A stretch of DNA of 13,247 nt, taken from positions 1 to 13,247 of the forward strand of contig DASTQX010000501.1 in NCBI GenBank assembly GCA_035761505.1. Direction: 5' to 3'. The notes under the pieces were generated by a model. That model saw only the letters and a program-made list of their open reading frames with translations, searched no databases and was not told the DNA's origin. Position 1 is the first letter of the stretch; each line of letters begins with the position of its first letter. The DNA is from JAIVJM01 sp035761505. GTDB lineage: Bacteria > Acidobacteriota > Blastocatellia > Pyrinomonadales > Pyrinomonadaceae. Shown piece after piece: positions 1 to 7,356 of the stretch. The position numbers and the translations under genes are program-made.

Positions 1-23
1 GATGCCGGAGAGCTTCGCCCTCT

Positions 24-1169
24 TTAACGCATCGCGCCGACGACGTAGCCCCGGCGCGAGCGGACGCGGAGGCCGATGCGGCGCGCGCCGACGTGGACGC
101 GCCGGAACTCGGTCGCGGGCGAGCGGCGCAGAGGTCGCTTCGGCTTGTAGGTCACGACGTACTGCGCGCCAATCTCCTTCGCCACCTCCGCGCCGCGCTC
201 GACCATCTCCTCCACCGAGAGCGGCAGGAGCAAGCGCCCGCCCGTCTCTTCCGTTAAAGTTTTGAGGCGACTTTCACCGCGCTTCATCTCGCGCTCGGCG
301 GCCTTGCGCTGGCGGCGCATCGCGGGGTCGAAGCGGACGCCGGAGTTTACGTCGGGCGGGTTGATGCCGACTCCGCGCATGCCGGGCGGGCGCGTCGGGT
401 CAATGCCGACCGTCGCCATGTCGGCGCGGCTCTGCGTCATGCCGGGAGCCTCCTTCGGTCGCTGCCACTTCTTCGTCAACTCGCGCCGCCCCATCTCCGA
501 GTAGCTGATGACGTGCAGCGTAATCTGCCCGCCGATGAGACGCCGCACCGAGTCCTCATACTCTTTGGAGCTGGCGGTGTCTATGCCGTCGGCGATGAGG
601 ACGAGGTGACGGTTGCCGACGGGCTGCTCGCGCAGAAGCTCGACGGCGCGGCGGATGCCGAGCGAGAGGTTCGAGCCCTTGCCCGACTGGAGCTTCGCGC
701 GGATGGAGCGCGCGGCCTCGGCCCGCTCCGCCGTCCAGCCCTGCAAGACCTCGGCCTTCGCGTTGTACTGCACGGCGGCCACGCGGTCGCCTTCGCGCAA
801 AGAGGCCAAGACGCGGAGGCCGATGTCGCGCGTGGTGTCGGAGCGCACGACGGGGTTCAAGTCCCAGCCCGTGCCGAAGAGCAGGACGACGCTCGCCGGG
901 AGGCGCTGGACGCTCTTGACCTGCTGCGGCACGTCGTCCTCGACGATGAGCACGTCGTCTATTTCGAGCCGCGAGTCCAAGCGCCCCTCCTCGTCGAAGG
1001 CGAAGACGGGGATGCGCACCTCCTCGACGAAAATCGTCTCGGTCTCCTCTTCGGGCGACGGGCTCGGCTTCGGGCGCACGCCGCTCTGCGCGCCCGCGTC
1101 CGGAGCATTGAGTGAAAGTAAAGTGAAGAAGAGAACGAGTGTTGAGAGAAGAAGACGGGGCTTGAGCAT
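24..1169 (-). CDS. Secreted VWFA-related protein (acidobacterial type) with degenerate MIDAS
   Basis: A 381-residue exported protein. Residues 1-28 look like a Sec signal peptide: basic MLKPR, a hydrophobic run at 6-20, and a possible cleavage site after GA at 26-27. A Pro/Glu-rich linker follows. Residues about 50-340 resemble the VWFA-related proteins abundant in Acidobacteria: an IPVFAFDEEGR segment, a VVLLF strand where the MIDAS should start, LASLREGDRVAAVQYN, and a late IADGIDTAS strand. The C-terminal GLRVRSRRGY (366-375) is typical of that group. The canonical DxSxS is not present; residues 96-104 read LLFGTGWDL, so metal-dependent ligand binding is doubtful. A Met/Pro-rich insert lies at about 235-290. 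The ATG start is supported by a GGAGGA sequence 6 nt upstream. It is the last gene of the co-directional series and lies below inverted repeat IR1. The precise ligand or partner is unknown. Confidence 0.85.
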   Translation of the reverse strand: MLKPRLLLSTLVLFFTLLSLNAPDAGAQSGVRPKPSPSPEEETETIFVEEVRIPVFAFDEEGRLDSRLEIDDVLIVEDDVPQQVKSVQRLPASVVLLFGTGWDLNPVVRSDTTRDIGLRVLASLREGDRVAAVQYNAKAEVLQGWTAERAEAARSIRAKLQSGKGSNLSLGIRRAVELLREQPVGNRHLVLIADGIDTASSKEYEDSVRRLIGGQITLHVISYSEMGRRELTKKWQRPKEAPGMTQSRADMATVGIDPTRPPGMRGVGINPPDVNSGVRFDPAMRRQRKAAEREMKRGESRLKTLTEETGGRLLLPLSVEEMVERGAEVAKEIGAQYVVTYKPKRPLRRSPATEFRRVHVGARRIGLRVRSRRGYVVGAMR

Positions 1170-1244
1170 CGGTAATCCTCCGCCGCTAAACTTGAGTGCA
1201 ACAGTTCTGATGCGCCGGGGCCGAAGCCGCGTTCGCCGCTAAAG

Positions 1245-1315
1245 GAAAGGATGGACGATGAACTGAGAGACAAGGCTCTCTAGTTCATCGTTCAACGTTC
1301 CGCGCTCATCCTTTC
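1245..1315. repeat. Intergenic inverted repeat IR1 (pta to VWFA gene)
   Basis: An outer 9-bp stem pairs 1245-1253 (GAAAGGATG) with 1307-1315. An inner stem pairs CGATGAACT plus GAGAG (about 1256-1269) with CTCTC, one bulged base and AGTTCATCG (1276-1290), around a 6-nt loop. The right arm is a run of 7-nt words of the form CGTTCNN at 1282-1309. The outer right arm overlaps the stop codon of pta (1306-1308). It is not followed by a T tract in the direction of transcription, so a simple intrinsic terminator is not shown. Confidence 0.75.
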
Positions 1316-2313
1316 TTCCGCGCCTGCGACTGGACGGCGGTGATGGCGACGGCATCCACGATGTCTTCGGCCTTGCAGCCGCGCGAGAGGTCGTTGGCGG
1401 GCTTGTCCAAGCCTTGCAGGATGGGGCCGATGGCGGTCGCGCCCGCGAGCCGCTCGGTCAGCTTGTAGGCGATGTTCCCGGCTTGGAGGTCGGGGAAGAT
1501 GAGCACGTTGGCGCGGCCCGCGACGCCGGAGCCGGGCGCTTTCGACTCGGCGACGCGCGCGACGAGCGCGGCGTCGGCCTGAAGCTCGCCGTCTATTTCG
1601 AGTTCGGGCGCGCGCGCGCGGGCCGTCCGCGTCGCCTCGACCACCTTATCCACGAGCTTGTGGGCGGCGCTGCCTTTGGTCGAGAAGGAGAGCATGGCGA
1701 CGCGCGGCTCGACTTCGAGGAGCGCGCGGGCCGAGTCGGCGGAGGCGAGCGCGATCTCGGCGAGTTCGGGGGCCGAGGGCTCGATGACCACGCCGCAGTC
1801 GGCGTAGAGCATCGCGCCGTTCGCGCCGAAGCTCGTGTCGGGGACGACCATCACGAAGAAGCTCGACACGACCTTGAGCCCCGCGCGCATCCCGATGCAG
1901 TGGAGCGCGGCGCGGACGGTGTGCGCCGTCGTGTTGGTCGCGCCCGCCACCGAGCCGTCGGCGCGGCCCTCGCGCACCATCAGGTTCCCGTAGTAGAGCG
2001 GGTCTCGGACGGCGAAGCGCGCCTCGTCGGGCATCAAGCCTTTGGCGCGTCGCAGCTCGTGGTAGAGCGCGGCCACCTTCTCGAAGTCGGGCGCGCGGCG
2101 GTGGTCAATGACGCTCACGCCCGCGAGGTCGGCCCCGGCCTCGCGCGAGGCGGCGCGAACCTTCTCCTCGTCGCCGAGCACGGTGACGCGCGCGAGACGG
2201 TCGCGCGCGACCATCGAAGCCGCGGCGACCGTGCGCGGGTCTTCGCCTTCGGGCAGGACGATGTGCTGCGGGTCGGCGGCGGCGCGTTGGCGGATGCGTT
2301 CGAGTATGTTCAT
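1306..2313 (-). CDS. pta: Phosphate acetyltransferase
   Basis: A 335-residue short-form Pta with only the catalytic domain. It interconverts acetyl-CoA plus phosphate and acetyl phosphate plus CoA in the cytoplasm, usually together with acetate kinase. Visible family signatures are HIVLPEGEDPRT (17-28), DGSVAGATNTTAHTVRAAL (119-137), MLSFSTKGSA (207-216), NVLIFPDLQAGNIAYKL (269-285) and GLDKPANDLSRG (301-312). The length matches single-domain bacterial Pta of about 330 residues. The ATG follows CTT and one arm of inverted repeat IR2, and no Shine-Dalgarno sequence is visible, but homology begins at once after this Met. The stop lies inside IR1. No ackA is in the window. Acetyl phosphate could in principle feed phospho-signalling nearby, but that link is only inference. 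Confidence 0.96.
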   Translation of the reverse strand: MNILERIRQRAAADPQHIVLPEGEDPRTVAAASMVARDRLARVTVLGDEEKVRAASREAGADLAGVSVIDHRRAPDFEKVAALYHELRRAKGLMPDEARFAVRDPLYYGNLMVREGRADGSVAGATNTTAHTVRAALHCIGMRAGLKVVSSFFVMVVPDTSFGANGAMLYADCGVVIEPSAPELAEIALASADSARALLEVEPRVAMLSFSTKGSAAHKLVDKVVEATRTARARAPELEIDGELQADAALVARVAESKAPGSGVAGRANVLIFPDLQAGNIAYKLTERLAGATAIGPILQGLDKPANDLSRGCKAEDIVDAVAITAVQSQARKKG

Positions 2314-2316
2314 AAG

Positions 2317-2437
2317 CAGGAGTCAGGAGTCGGGAATCAGGAGTCAGAATAAAAGCCTCTCCGCCGTCCGGCACTCGACGAGCGAGGCCGAACTCTCTTC
2401 ATAATTCTGACTTCTGAATTCCGGCTCCTGACTCCTG
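2317..2437. repeat. Intergenic inverted repeat IR2 with 7-nt GTCAGGA-type words
   Basis: The left arm at 2317-2350 and the right arm at 2404-2437 are 34 nt each and agree at 30 of 34 positions when one is reverse-complemented. Each arm is a run of 7-nt words (GTCAGGA, GTCGGGA, ATCAGGA, GTCAGAA). The left arm stops 3 nt before the pta start codon. The 53-nt loop holds nothing I recognise. This element fills most of the 162-bp gap between pta and the DICT-like gene. Confidence 0.9.
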
Positions 2438-2475
2438 ACTTTACCACGAAGCTTTTGCCGGGGCGAGACGGTTGG

Positions 2476-3033
2476 TCAGGGGTTGAGCGACTTGTCCAAG
2501 AGTTCTTCGGCGGCGGCGGCGAGGCGTTCGGCGAGCGCGGGGTCGCTCGTCTTGAGGGCGCGGAAGGTGCGCTCTTCGAGGACGGGCTTGGTAAATCCGT
2601 CTTCGTCCACGCCGACGAGCGCGACGCTCATGTTTGGCGTGGCGGCGATGACGAACCATTCGCGCGCGAGGCTCGCGCCCTCGGCCAGACGGACGACGCG
2701 CATGTTGGGGTGGCGCGGCGGCTGCCAGTCGGCTTCGCCGAAGACGTAAACGCGCTCGGAGATGTCGGCGATGCGCATGTAGCGGTCGACGACCGGCTCC
2801 ATCCGCGAGAGCTTCTCGAAGCCCGCGTAGAGCCGCCCGCCCCTGTGCGTCCTGAGCAGCAGAGCGTTCTCGATGAGCAGGCTGATGTATTCGAGCGCCG
2901 GAACCTGCGCGCGGAAGCGGAAGGTCGCGTGCGCGTCGAAGTCGCGGCGGGAGACGTGCGTGACCGGGCCTAAGTCTGTGACCCCTTCGCCCGCGGCCTG
3001 AAGGGCGAAGTCATACATGGAGAACTCTTTCAT
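2476..3033 (-). CDS. DICT-like sensory domain protein
   Basis: A 185-residue cytoplasmic protein with no signal peptide or membrane segment. It resembles stand-alone DICT domains, which are known from proteins also carrying GGDEF or histidine kinase domains and are thought to sense signals. The relevant pattern is an N-terminal FSMYDFAL helix, a PALEYISLLIENALL segment (about 45-60), a strand resembling RVYVFGEADW (about 93-102), then FVIAATPNMSVALVGVDEDG (about 126-145) and a C-terminal helical tail. I chose the ATG at 3033; ATGs at 3042 and 3018 are also in frame and none has a convincing ribosome binding site. Its 3' neighbour is pta and its 5' neighbour mpl, both separated by long inverted repeats. 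The family call is from pattern memory and is moderate in strength; that this is a real gene is much surer. Confidence 0.65.
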   Translation of the reverse strand: MKEFSMYDFALQAAGEGVTDLGPVTHVSRRDFDAHATFRFRAQVPALEYISLLIENALLLRTHRGGRLYAGFEKLSRMEPVVDRYMRIADISERVYVFGEADWQPPRHPNMRVVRLAEGASLAREWFVIAATPNMSVALVGVDEDGFTKPVLEERTFRALKTSDPALAERLAAAAEELLDKSLNP

Positions 3034-3140
3034 GGCGTGCATGTCGTCGGGGGGCGCACGAGCGCCGCCAGCCTTTCTAAACCTTCTACTATTCGGCCTC
3101 GTTACGAATCTTTATTGAAAGTGTGTTAGGCAGGGATTAA

Positions 3141-3292
3141 CCACGGAGAGGAAGGGGGAAGAGGGTAAGAGGGTAAAAGGGTGAAGGGCTTGAATGAATT
3201 GCTTTGACCTTGCCGCTTCATCGGGCAGGCTCCAAACATTCAAACCTCTTCTCCCTTTCCCCTTCTGCCCTTTTAACCCTTCCTCTCCGTGG
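3141..3292. repeat. Intergenic inverted repeat IR3, purine-rich arm
   Basis: The left arm 3141-3196 and right arm 3237-3292 are each 56 nt. The outer 16 nt (CCACGGAGAGGAAGGG) and the inner TTGAATG pair perfectly; the middle pairs imperfectly. The left arm is a run of AGGGTAAG/AGGGTAAA/AGGGTGAA words with a 7-8 nt period, so one strand is almost pure purine. It ends 12 bp from the mpl stop codon. Between IR3 and the DICT-like gene (3034-3140) there is only a 5-bp hairpin (3054-3067) and an AT-rich stretch that may hold a promoter. Confidence 0.85.
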
Positions 3293-3304
3293 CTGTTTCT
3301 GTTC

Positions 3305-4714
3305 TTAGTTTCGGAGGGCGTCGAGCAGTTTTTCGTGGATGCCGCCGAAGCCGCCGTTGGACATGACGGCGACCACGTCGCCTGCGCGCAGTTCGGGGGC
3401 GAGGTGTCGGACGATTGTGTCCGCGCCGTCGAAGGTGTGCGCGGGCGGGCCGCCTTCGGCGATCTCGGCGGCGAGCTGGTCGGTGTCGAGCAGTTGGCCG
3501 TAGGCGCTCCCCTTGTCGCGCGCAAAGACCGTGCTCAGGACGACGTGGTCGGCGAGGCGGAAGGCTTCGACGTACTCGCGCTGGAAGACGGCGAGGCGCG
3601 AGGTGGCCGAGCGCGGCTCGAAGACGGCGACGATGCGTCGGCCCGCGTAACGCGCGCGCAGGGCGGCGAGCGTTTCACGCACGGCGGTCGGGTGGTGCGC
3701 GAAGTCGTCAATGACGGTCACGCCGCGCTCCTCGCCGCGCACCTGCATCCTGCGCTTGACGCTCTTGAAGGTGGCGAGCGCTTCGGCTATCGCTTCCTTC
3801 GGCACGCCCCACGCGTCCGCCGCGACGACGACGGCGAGGCAGTTGCGGACGTTGAAGTCGCCGATGAGCGGCGTCTCGAAGGCGGCCCACTCGCGCCCCT
3901 CGCGGAAGACGCGGAAGCGCGTGAGCGCGCCCGAAGTGTAGTCAATGTCGCGCGCCTGCCACGTCGCGTCCGCGCACGTGCCGAAGGTTTCGAGCCGCGT
4001 GTGGAGGCGGCTGCCCATCTCCGAGACGACTTCGCGGACGACCCGGCTGTCCCAACCGGCGACGAGTCGGCCCCCGCCGGGGACGAGGTTCATTAGCCGC
4101 TTGAAGGCGGTCTTCACGGCGTCGAGGTCTTGATAAATGTCGGCGTGGTCGAACTCGATATTGCCGACGATGGCTACTTCGGGCAAGTAGTGCATGAACT
4201 TCGGCCCTTTGTCAAAGTAGGCCGTGTCGTACTCGTCGCCCTCGATGATGAAGAAGTCGCTGCCGGTGACGCGGAAGCTCGACTCGAAATTCTGCACCAC
4301 GCCGCCGACCAGAAAACCCGGATTGAGCCCGCCGCACTCCATGACCCACGTCGCAATACTCGTCGTCGTCGTCTTGCCGTGCGTGCCCGCCACGACGAGC
4401 GACCGGCGACTACGAATGAACTCCTCTTTCACCGTCTCGGCCTGCGAGCGATAAAGCAACCGCCGGTTCAGAGTCTCTTCGATTTCGGGGTTGCCGCGCG
4501 AGAGCGCGTTGCCGACGACCACGCAATCCGGCGCGGGTTCGAGATGCGCGGGGCTGTAGCCCTGCATAATCTCGATGCCCAAACGTTCGAGCATCGTGGA
4601 CATCGGCGGGTACACGTTCTCGTCCGAGCCCGTGACGCGATGGCCGCGCTCCTGAAGCATCCCGGCGAGCGACGCCATCGCCGTCCCACAGATTCCGATG
4701 AGGTGATAGTGCAT
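3305..4714 (-). CDS. mpl: UDP-N-acetylmuramate:L-alanyl-gamma-D-glutamyl-meso-diaminopimelate ligase
   Basis: A 469-residue cytoplasmic Mur-family ligase. Mpl joins the recycled tripeptide L-Ala-gamma-D-Glu-meso-DAP to UDP-MurNAc using ATP, returning cell-wall peptide to peptidoglycan synthesis. The N-terminal domain opens with HLIGICGTAMASLAG (4-18), where the wording ICGTAMASLAG rather than the MurC form points to Mpl. The P-loop is AGTHGKTTTTS (109-119). Further marks are EGDEYDTAYFD (158-168), FNVRN (287-291), the DDFAHHPTA signature (336-344), FEPRS (365-369) and MSNGGFGG (451-458). The length fits the family. The ATG is preceded directly by CTT and by the left arm of inverted repeat IR4 with no Shine-Dalgarno sequence, but the Rossmann motif begins three codons later, so the start is firm. 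Its presence implies a DAP-type Gram-negative wall. Confidence 0.96.
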   Translation of the reverse strand: MHYHLIGICGTAMASLAGMLQERGHRVTGSDENVYPPMSTMLERLGIEIMQGYSPAHLEPAPDCVVVGNALSRGNPEIEETLNRRLLYRSQAETVKEEFIRSRRSLVVAGTHGKTTTTSIATWVMECGGLNPGFLVGGVVQNFESSFRVTGSDFFIIEGDEYDTAYFDKGPKFMHYLPEVAIVGNIEFDHADIYQDLDAVKTAFKRLMNLVPGGGRLVAGWDSRVVREVVSEMGSRLHTRLETFGTCADATWQARDIDYTSGALTRFRVFREGREWAAFETPLIGDFNVRNCLAVVVAADAWGVPKEAIAEALATFKSVKRRMQVRGEERGVTVIDDFAHHPTAVRETLAALRARYAGRRIVAVFEPRSATSRLAVFQREYVEAFRLADHVVLSTVFARDKGSAYGQLLDTDQLAAEIAEGGPPAHTFDGADTIVRHLAPELRAGDVVAVMSNGGFGGIHEKLLDALRN

Positions 4715-4810
4715 AAGTGATGAGTGATAAGTGATACGTGATGAGAGATGAGTGAGAAGAGAAGACCGTCTTCTTTCTTCTCACTTATCACTCATCACTT
4801 ATCACTTATG
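4712..4810. repeat. Intergenic inverted repeat IR4 of GTGATRA heptamers, stop-to-start
   Basis: The left arm (4712-4766) and right arm (4768-4810) are reverse complements with one arm about 12 nt longer. Both are built of 7-nt words such as AAGTGAT, GAGTGAT, ACGTGAT and GAGAGAT. The right arm contains the last codons and the TGA stop of the histidine kinase gene, and the left arm begins at the ATG of mpl, so the repeat spans the whole junction. Confidence 0.9.
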
Positions 4811-6151
4811 ACTTTCTTCCGCCGTTGGGATCGTGAATGAGAACGTCGAGCCCTTGCCGAGTTCGGAGTGGGCTTCGATTGTGCCGCCGTGGAGTTCGAC
4901 GAGCTGGCGCGTGATGTAGAGGCCGAGGCCCGTGCCCTTCTCGCTGCGGGTGGCGCGCGAGCGGGCCTGCTCGTACTTGTCGAAGAGGCGCTCCATGTCT
5001 TCGGGCGCGATGCCGACGCCGCTGTCGGCGACCGAGACGCGGACGAAGCGGCCCTCCACGGTGGCGCTCACTTCGACGCGCCCGCCCTTCGGCGTGAACT
5101 TCAGAGCGTTCGACAGCAGGTTGACGAGGACGCGACGGAGCTTCGGGCGGTCGGCGCTGAGCGGCGGCAAATCTTCGGGGACGCTCTCTTCGAGCGTGAT
5201 CTCTTTCTCGCGCGCCATCGGAATCATCCCCTCGTGCAACTCTTGGACGAGCCCGCCCAACTCTATCGAGGCGAGGTCGAGGCGCATCGTGCCGGATTCG
5301 AGCTTCGAGGCGTCGAGCAGGTCGTTGACCAGTTCGATGAGGCTCTGTGTGTTGCGCTCCATCATCGAGACCATGTTCTTCTGCTCCGGCGTGAGGTCGC
5401 CGAGGCGGCCAGAGGTGAAGAAGTTGATGACGCCGCTGATGACCGTCAGGGGCGAGCGCAGGTCGTGGGTCGTGAGCGCGAGAAATTCTTCCTTCATCTC
5501 GGAGAGTTCGCGGAGCTTGGCGTTGGCCTCGTTCAGTTCGCGGTTGCTCGCTTCGAGTTCGCCGTTGAGGCGTTCGAGCTGCTCGCGCTTCTCCTCCAAC
5601 TCGCTCAAGACCTGCACGAGGTCTCGGTTCTGCCGCGAAAGCTCTTCGAGCGCCGAGTCGTCCTCCTCGGTCGTGATGAGCGCGCGCAGTTCGGCGACGC
5701 GCTTGCGGACTTCGGCCCCCTCGACCGGCGGGAGCCACTTGACGACGTTGACGCGCGTGCCCTCGCCCGGCTTCGAGGCGAGGTCGAACTCGTCCATCAG
5801 GCGGCGCGTGCCGATGAGGCCGACGCCGAGCCCCGAAGGCGAGCGGTAGCTGCCGCGAATGATCGAGCGCATCTTGGCCTCGTCAATGCCGGGGCCGTCG
5901 TCGCGCGCCGTGACCTGAAGGCCCGTGTGCGCGGAGCCGCGCTCGGCGACGCCCAGAGTGATCGCGCCCGACTTCGCGTACTCGTAGATGTTGCGCGTCA
6001 GCTCGGAGACGGCGGTCGTGATCTTAATCTGCGTCGTCGCGTCGAAGCCCATCTCGCGCGCCAGTCGCCGGACGCGCTCGCGCACCTTGATGATGTCGGC
6101 CTCGCGCCGCACGTAGATGTCGCCCAGACGGGTCGAATGGATGCCTTCCAT
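4802..6151 (-). CDS. RsbT-type ATPase fused to a sensor histidine kinase
   Basis: A 449-residue soluble protein with two ATP-binding modules. Residues 10-140 match RsbT: AVSELTRNIYEYAKSG (N-box, E50/N54), ARDDGPGID (82-90), SGLGVGLIGTRRLMDEFD (106-123), ending VVKWLP. A charged coiled coil follows (about 165-225, ELEEKREQLERLNGELE). HisKA has the phospho-acceptor in FLALTTHDLRSPL (H229), then HATPase_c with LLSNALKF (345-352), DSGVG (376-380) and GTGLGL (406-411). All catalytic residues seem present. There is no membrane segment, so it likely works in the cytosol, perhaps recruited to the stressosome by the RsbT part. No response regulator lies nearby. I chose the ATG at 6151 over an in-frame TTG at 6184 because the latter lies inside inverted repeat IR5. 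Its stop codon lies in IR4. Confidence 0.92.
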   Translation of the reverse strand: MEGIHSTRLGDIYVRREADIIKVRERVRRLAREMGFDATTQIKITTAVSELTRNIYEYAKSGAITLGVAERGSAHTGLQVTARDDGPGIDEAKMRSIIRGSYRSPSGLGVGLIGTRRLMDEFDLASKPGEGTRVNVVKWLPPVEGAEVRKRVAELRALITTEEDDSALEELSRQNRDLVQVLSELEEKREQLERLNGELEASNRELNEANAKLRELSEMKEEFLALTTHDLRSPLTVISGVINFFTSGRLGDLTPEQKNMVSMMERNTQSLIELVNDLLDASKLESGTMRLDLASIELGGLVQELHEGMIPMAREKEITLEESVPEDLPPLSADRPKLRRVLVNLLSNALKFTPKGGRVEVSATVEGRFVRVSVADSGVGIAPEDMERLFDKYEQARSRATRSEKGTGLGLYITRQLVELHGGTIEAHSELGKGSTFSFTIPTAEESHK

Positions 6152-6158
6152 AAGCTTC

Positions 6159-6286
6159 AAAAGACGTGAACCGTGAATCGTCAAACGTGAACCGCAAAAT
6201 CACTTTATCTCGTCGCGGTGTGTCGCTCAAGTCCCGCCGCCCGGCCACGATTGACGAGTGACGGCTTTTGACGATTCACGGCTTTT
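6159..6286. repeat. Intergenic inverted repeat IR5
   Basis: A perfect 15-bp pairing joins 6171-6185 (CCGTGAATCGTCAAA) with 6267-6281. It extends outwards through AAAAG (6159-6163) and CTTTT (6282-6286) with unpaired bases on the left side. The left arm reads as 7-nt words CGTGAAC, CGTGAAT, CGTCAAA, CGTGAAC. The outer right end overlaps the stop codon of the phosphatase gene (6285-6287), and the left arm stops about 7 nt before the histidine kinase start codon. The 81-nt loop (6186-6266) holds no recognised feature. Confidence 0.8.
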
Positions 6287-7337
6287 ATCGAAAAACGAGG
6301 ACGGTGGCGTCGTCCGAGGCGCGGCTGAAGTCCCGGAGGAGGACGCCCGCGAGCAGTTGCGGGCTGCGGGGGAGCAGGTCGGGGTAAGCGCTGATGTCCC
6401 ACTTGGCGCTGAGGCCGTCGGTCGCCAGCACGAGCGTCGAGCCCGCCGTCCAACGGTGCGGCCAGACGCGCAGGTTCGAGAGGCGCGCGCCGAGCGTGCC
6501 GTTGCTCGGAATCGGGCGCGCGGGCTCGTGCGAGCCGAGGACGCGCACCTCGACGTTGCCGACCCCGGCGTAGTACATCGCCCCGGCCTCCGGGTCTAAG
6601 ACGACCGCGCCGATGACGGCCCCGCGCGTCGGGCGCAGGGCGTCGTGAACTTCGAGGAGGAGTTCGTCCAGAGGCTCGCCGCGCCACTGCGCGAGCGTTT
6701 CGAGCGCGACCCTTGAGGCTTCGTGCGCGCCGCGCCCGTGGCCGAGCCCGTCGACGACCGCCAAGAGGATGTCGCCGTCGTGCTGGCCGACGAAGTACGC
6801 GTCGCCGTTCGCGTCCTCGCCGGGGCGCGGGCGGCTCCACAGGCCGAGGCGCTTCGAGAGCGCGCGCCCCCTCTCGGCTAAAGGGCCGTGCGGCTCCGCC
6901 GTGAGCCACTTGCGGCCCATGATGGCCGTCCCGTGCGTCGTCCGCCGCGAGAGGCCGAGGCGGCGCGTCGTGCCCTTGACGGTCGAGTAGGCGTCGAACT
7001 CGTCCATCAGGCGGCGCACGGCCCCCAGACCCGCGCCCAGACTCCCGCCCGTCGAAACGCCGTCGCGGATGGCGCGGTCGAGGTCGTAGATGCCCGGCCC
7101 CTTGTCGGCGTAGAAGAGTTCAATCCCCGGCTCGTCGCCGAACGTCTCCGTCCAGTGGAGGCAGCCGCCGCTCGTCGCGTAGCGGACGGCGTTCGTTCCG
7201 ATCTCCTGCACGACGATGGCGAGTTCGGCCAACTGGTCTTCGCCGAAGCCGAGCGCCGACGCGAAGCGCTGCACGGCCCGCCGCGCCGCGCCGACCTGCG
7301 CCTCGTCCGTAATCGTCTGTGAATGAAACTCCCGCAT
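6285..7337 (-). CDS. RsbT-type ATPase fused to SpoIIE/RsbX-type PP2C phosphatase
   Basis: A 350-residue cytoplasmic protein. Residues 5-135 form an RsbT/RsbW-like ATPase: VVQEIGTNAVRYATSGG (42-58), ADKGPGIYD (77-85), STGGSLGAGLGAVRRLMDEF (95-114). Residues 170-350 form a PP2C-type Ser/Thr phosphatase: NGDAYFV (D179), VVDGLGHG (D196), LVLATDGLS (D307) and SDDATVLVF (D342/D343), the usual metal ligands. In stressosomes RsbX removes phosphates from RsbS and RsbR to reset the complex; classical RsbX is about 200 residues and lacks the ATPase half. Position after rsbT supports that role. I chose the ATG at 7337 because the upstream in-frame ATG at 7385 lies in inverted repeat IR6 and adds unconserved sequence. 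No clear Shine-Dalgarno sequence precedes it. RsbU-like use of the phosphatase is the main alternative. Confidence 0.92.
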   Translation of the reverse strand: MREFHSQTITDEAQVGAARRAVQRFASALGFGEDQLAELAIVVQEIGTNAVRYATSGGCLHWTETFGDEPGIELFYADKGPGIYDLDRAIRDGVSTGGSLGAGLGAVRRLMDEFDAYSTVKGTTRRLGLSRRTTHGTAIMGRKWLTAEPHGPLAERGRALSKRLGLWSRPRPGEDANGDAYFVGQHDGDILLAVVDGLGHGRGAHEASRVALETLAQWRGEPLDELLLEVHDALRPTRGAVIGAVVLDPEAGAMYYAGVGNVEVRVLGSHEPARPIPSNGTLGARLSNLRVWPHRWTAGSTLVLATDGLSAKWDISAYPDLLPRSPQLLAGVLLRDFSRASDDATVLVFR

Positions 7338-7356
7338 GAAAGAAGAATCGGAACGT

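Noticed and set aside
4868..6169. Long plus-strand open frame opposite the histidine kinase fusion
   Set aside because: It is an antisense shadow caused by high GC content; the minus-strand frame has full domain motifs. The same holds for the other long plus-strand frames opposite mpl, pta, rsbR and the VWFA gene.
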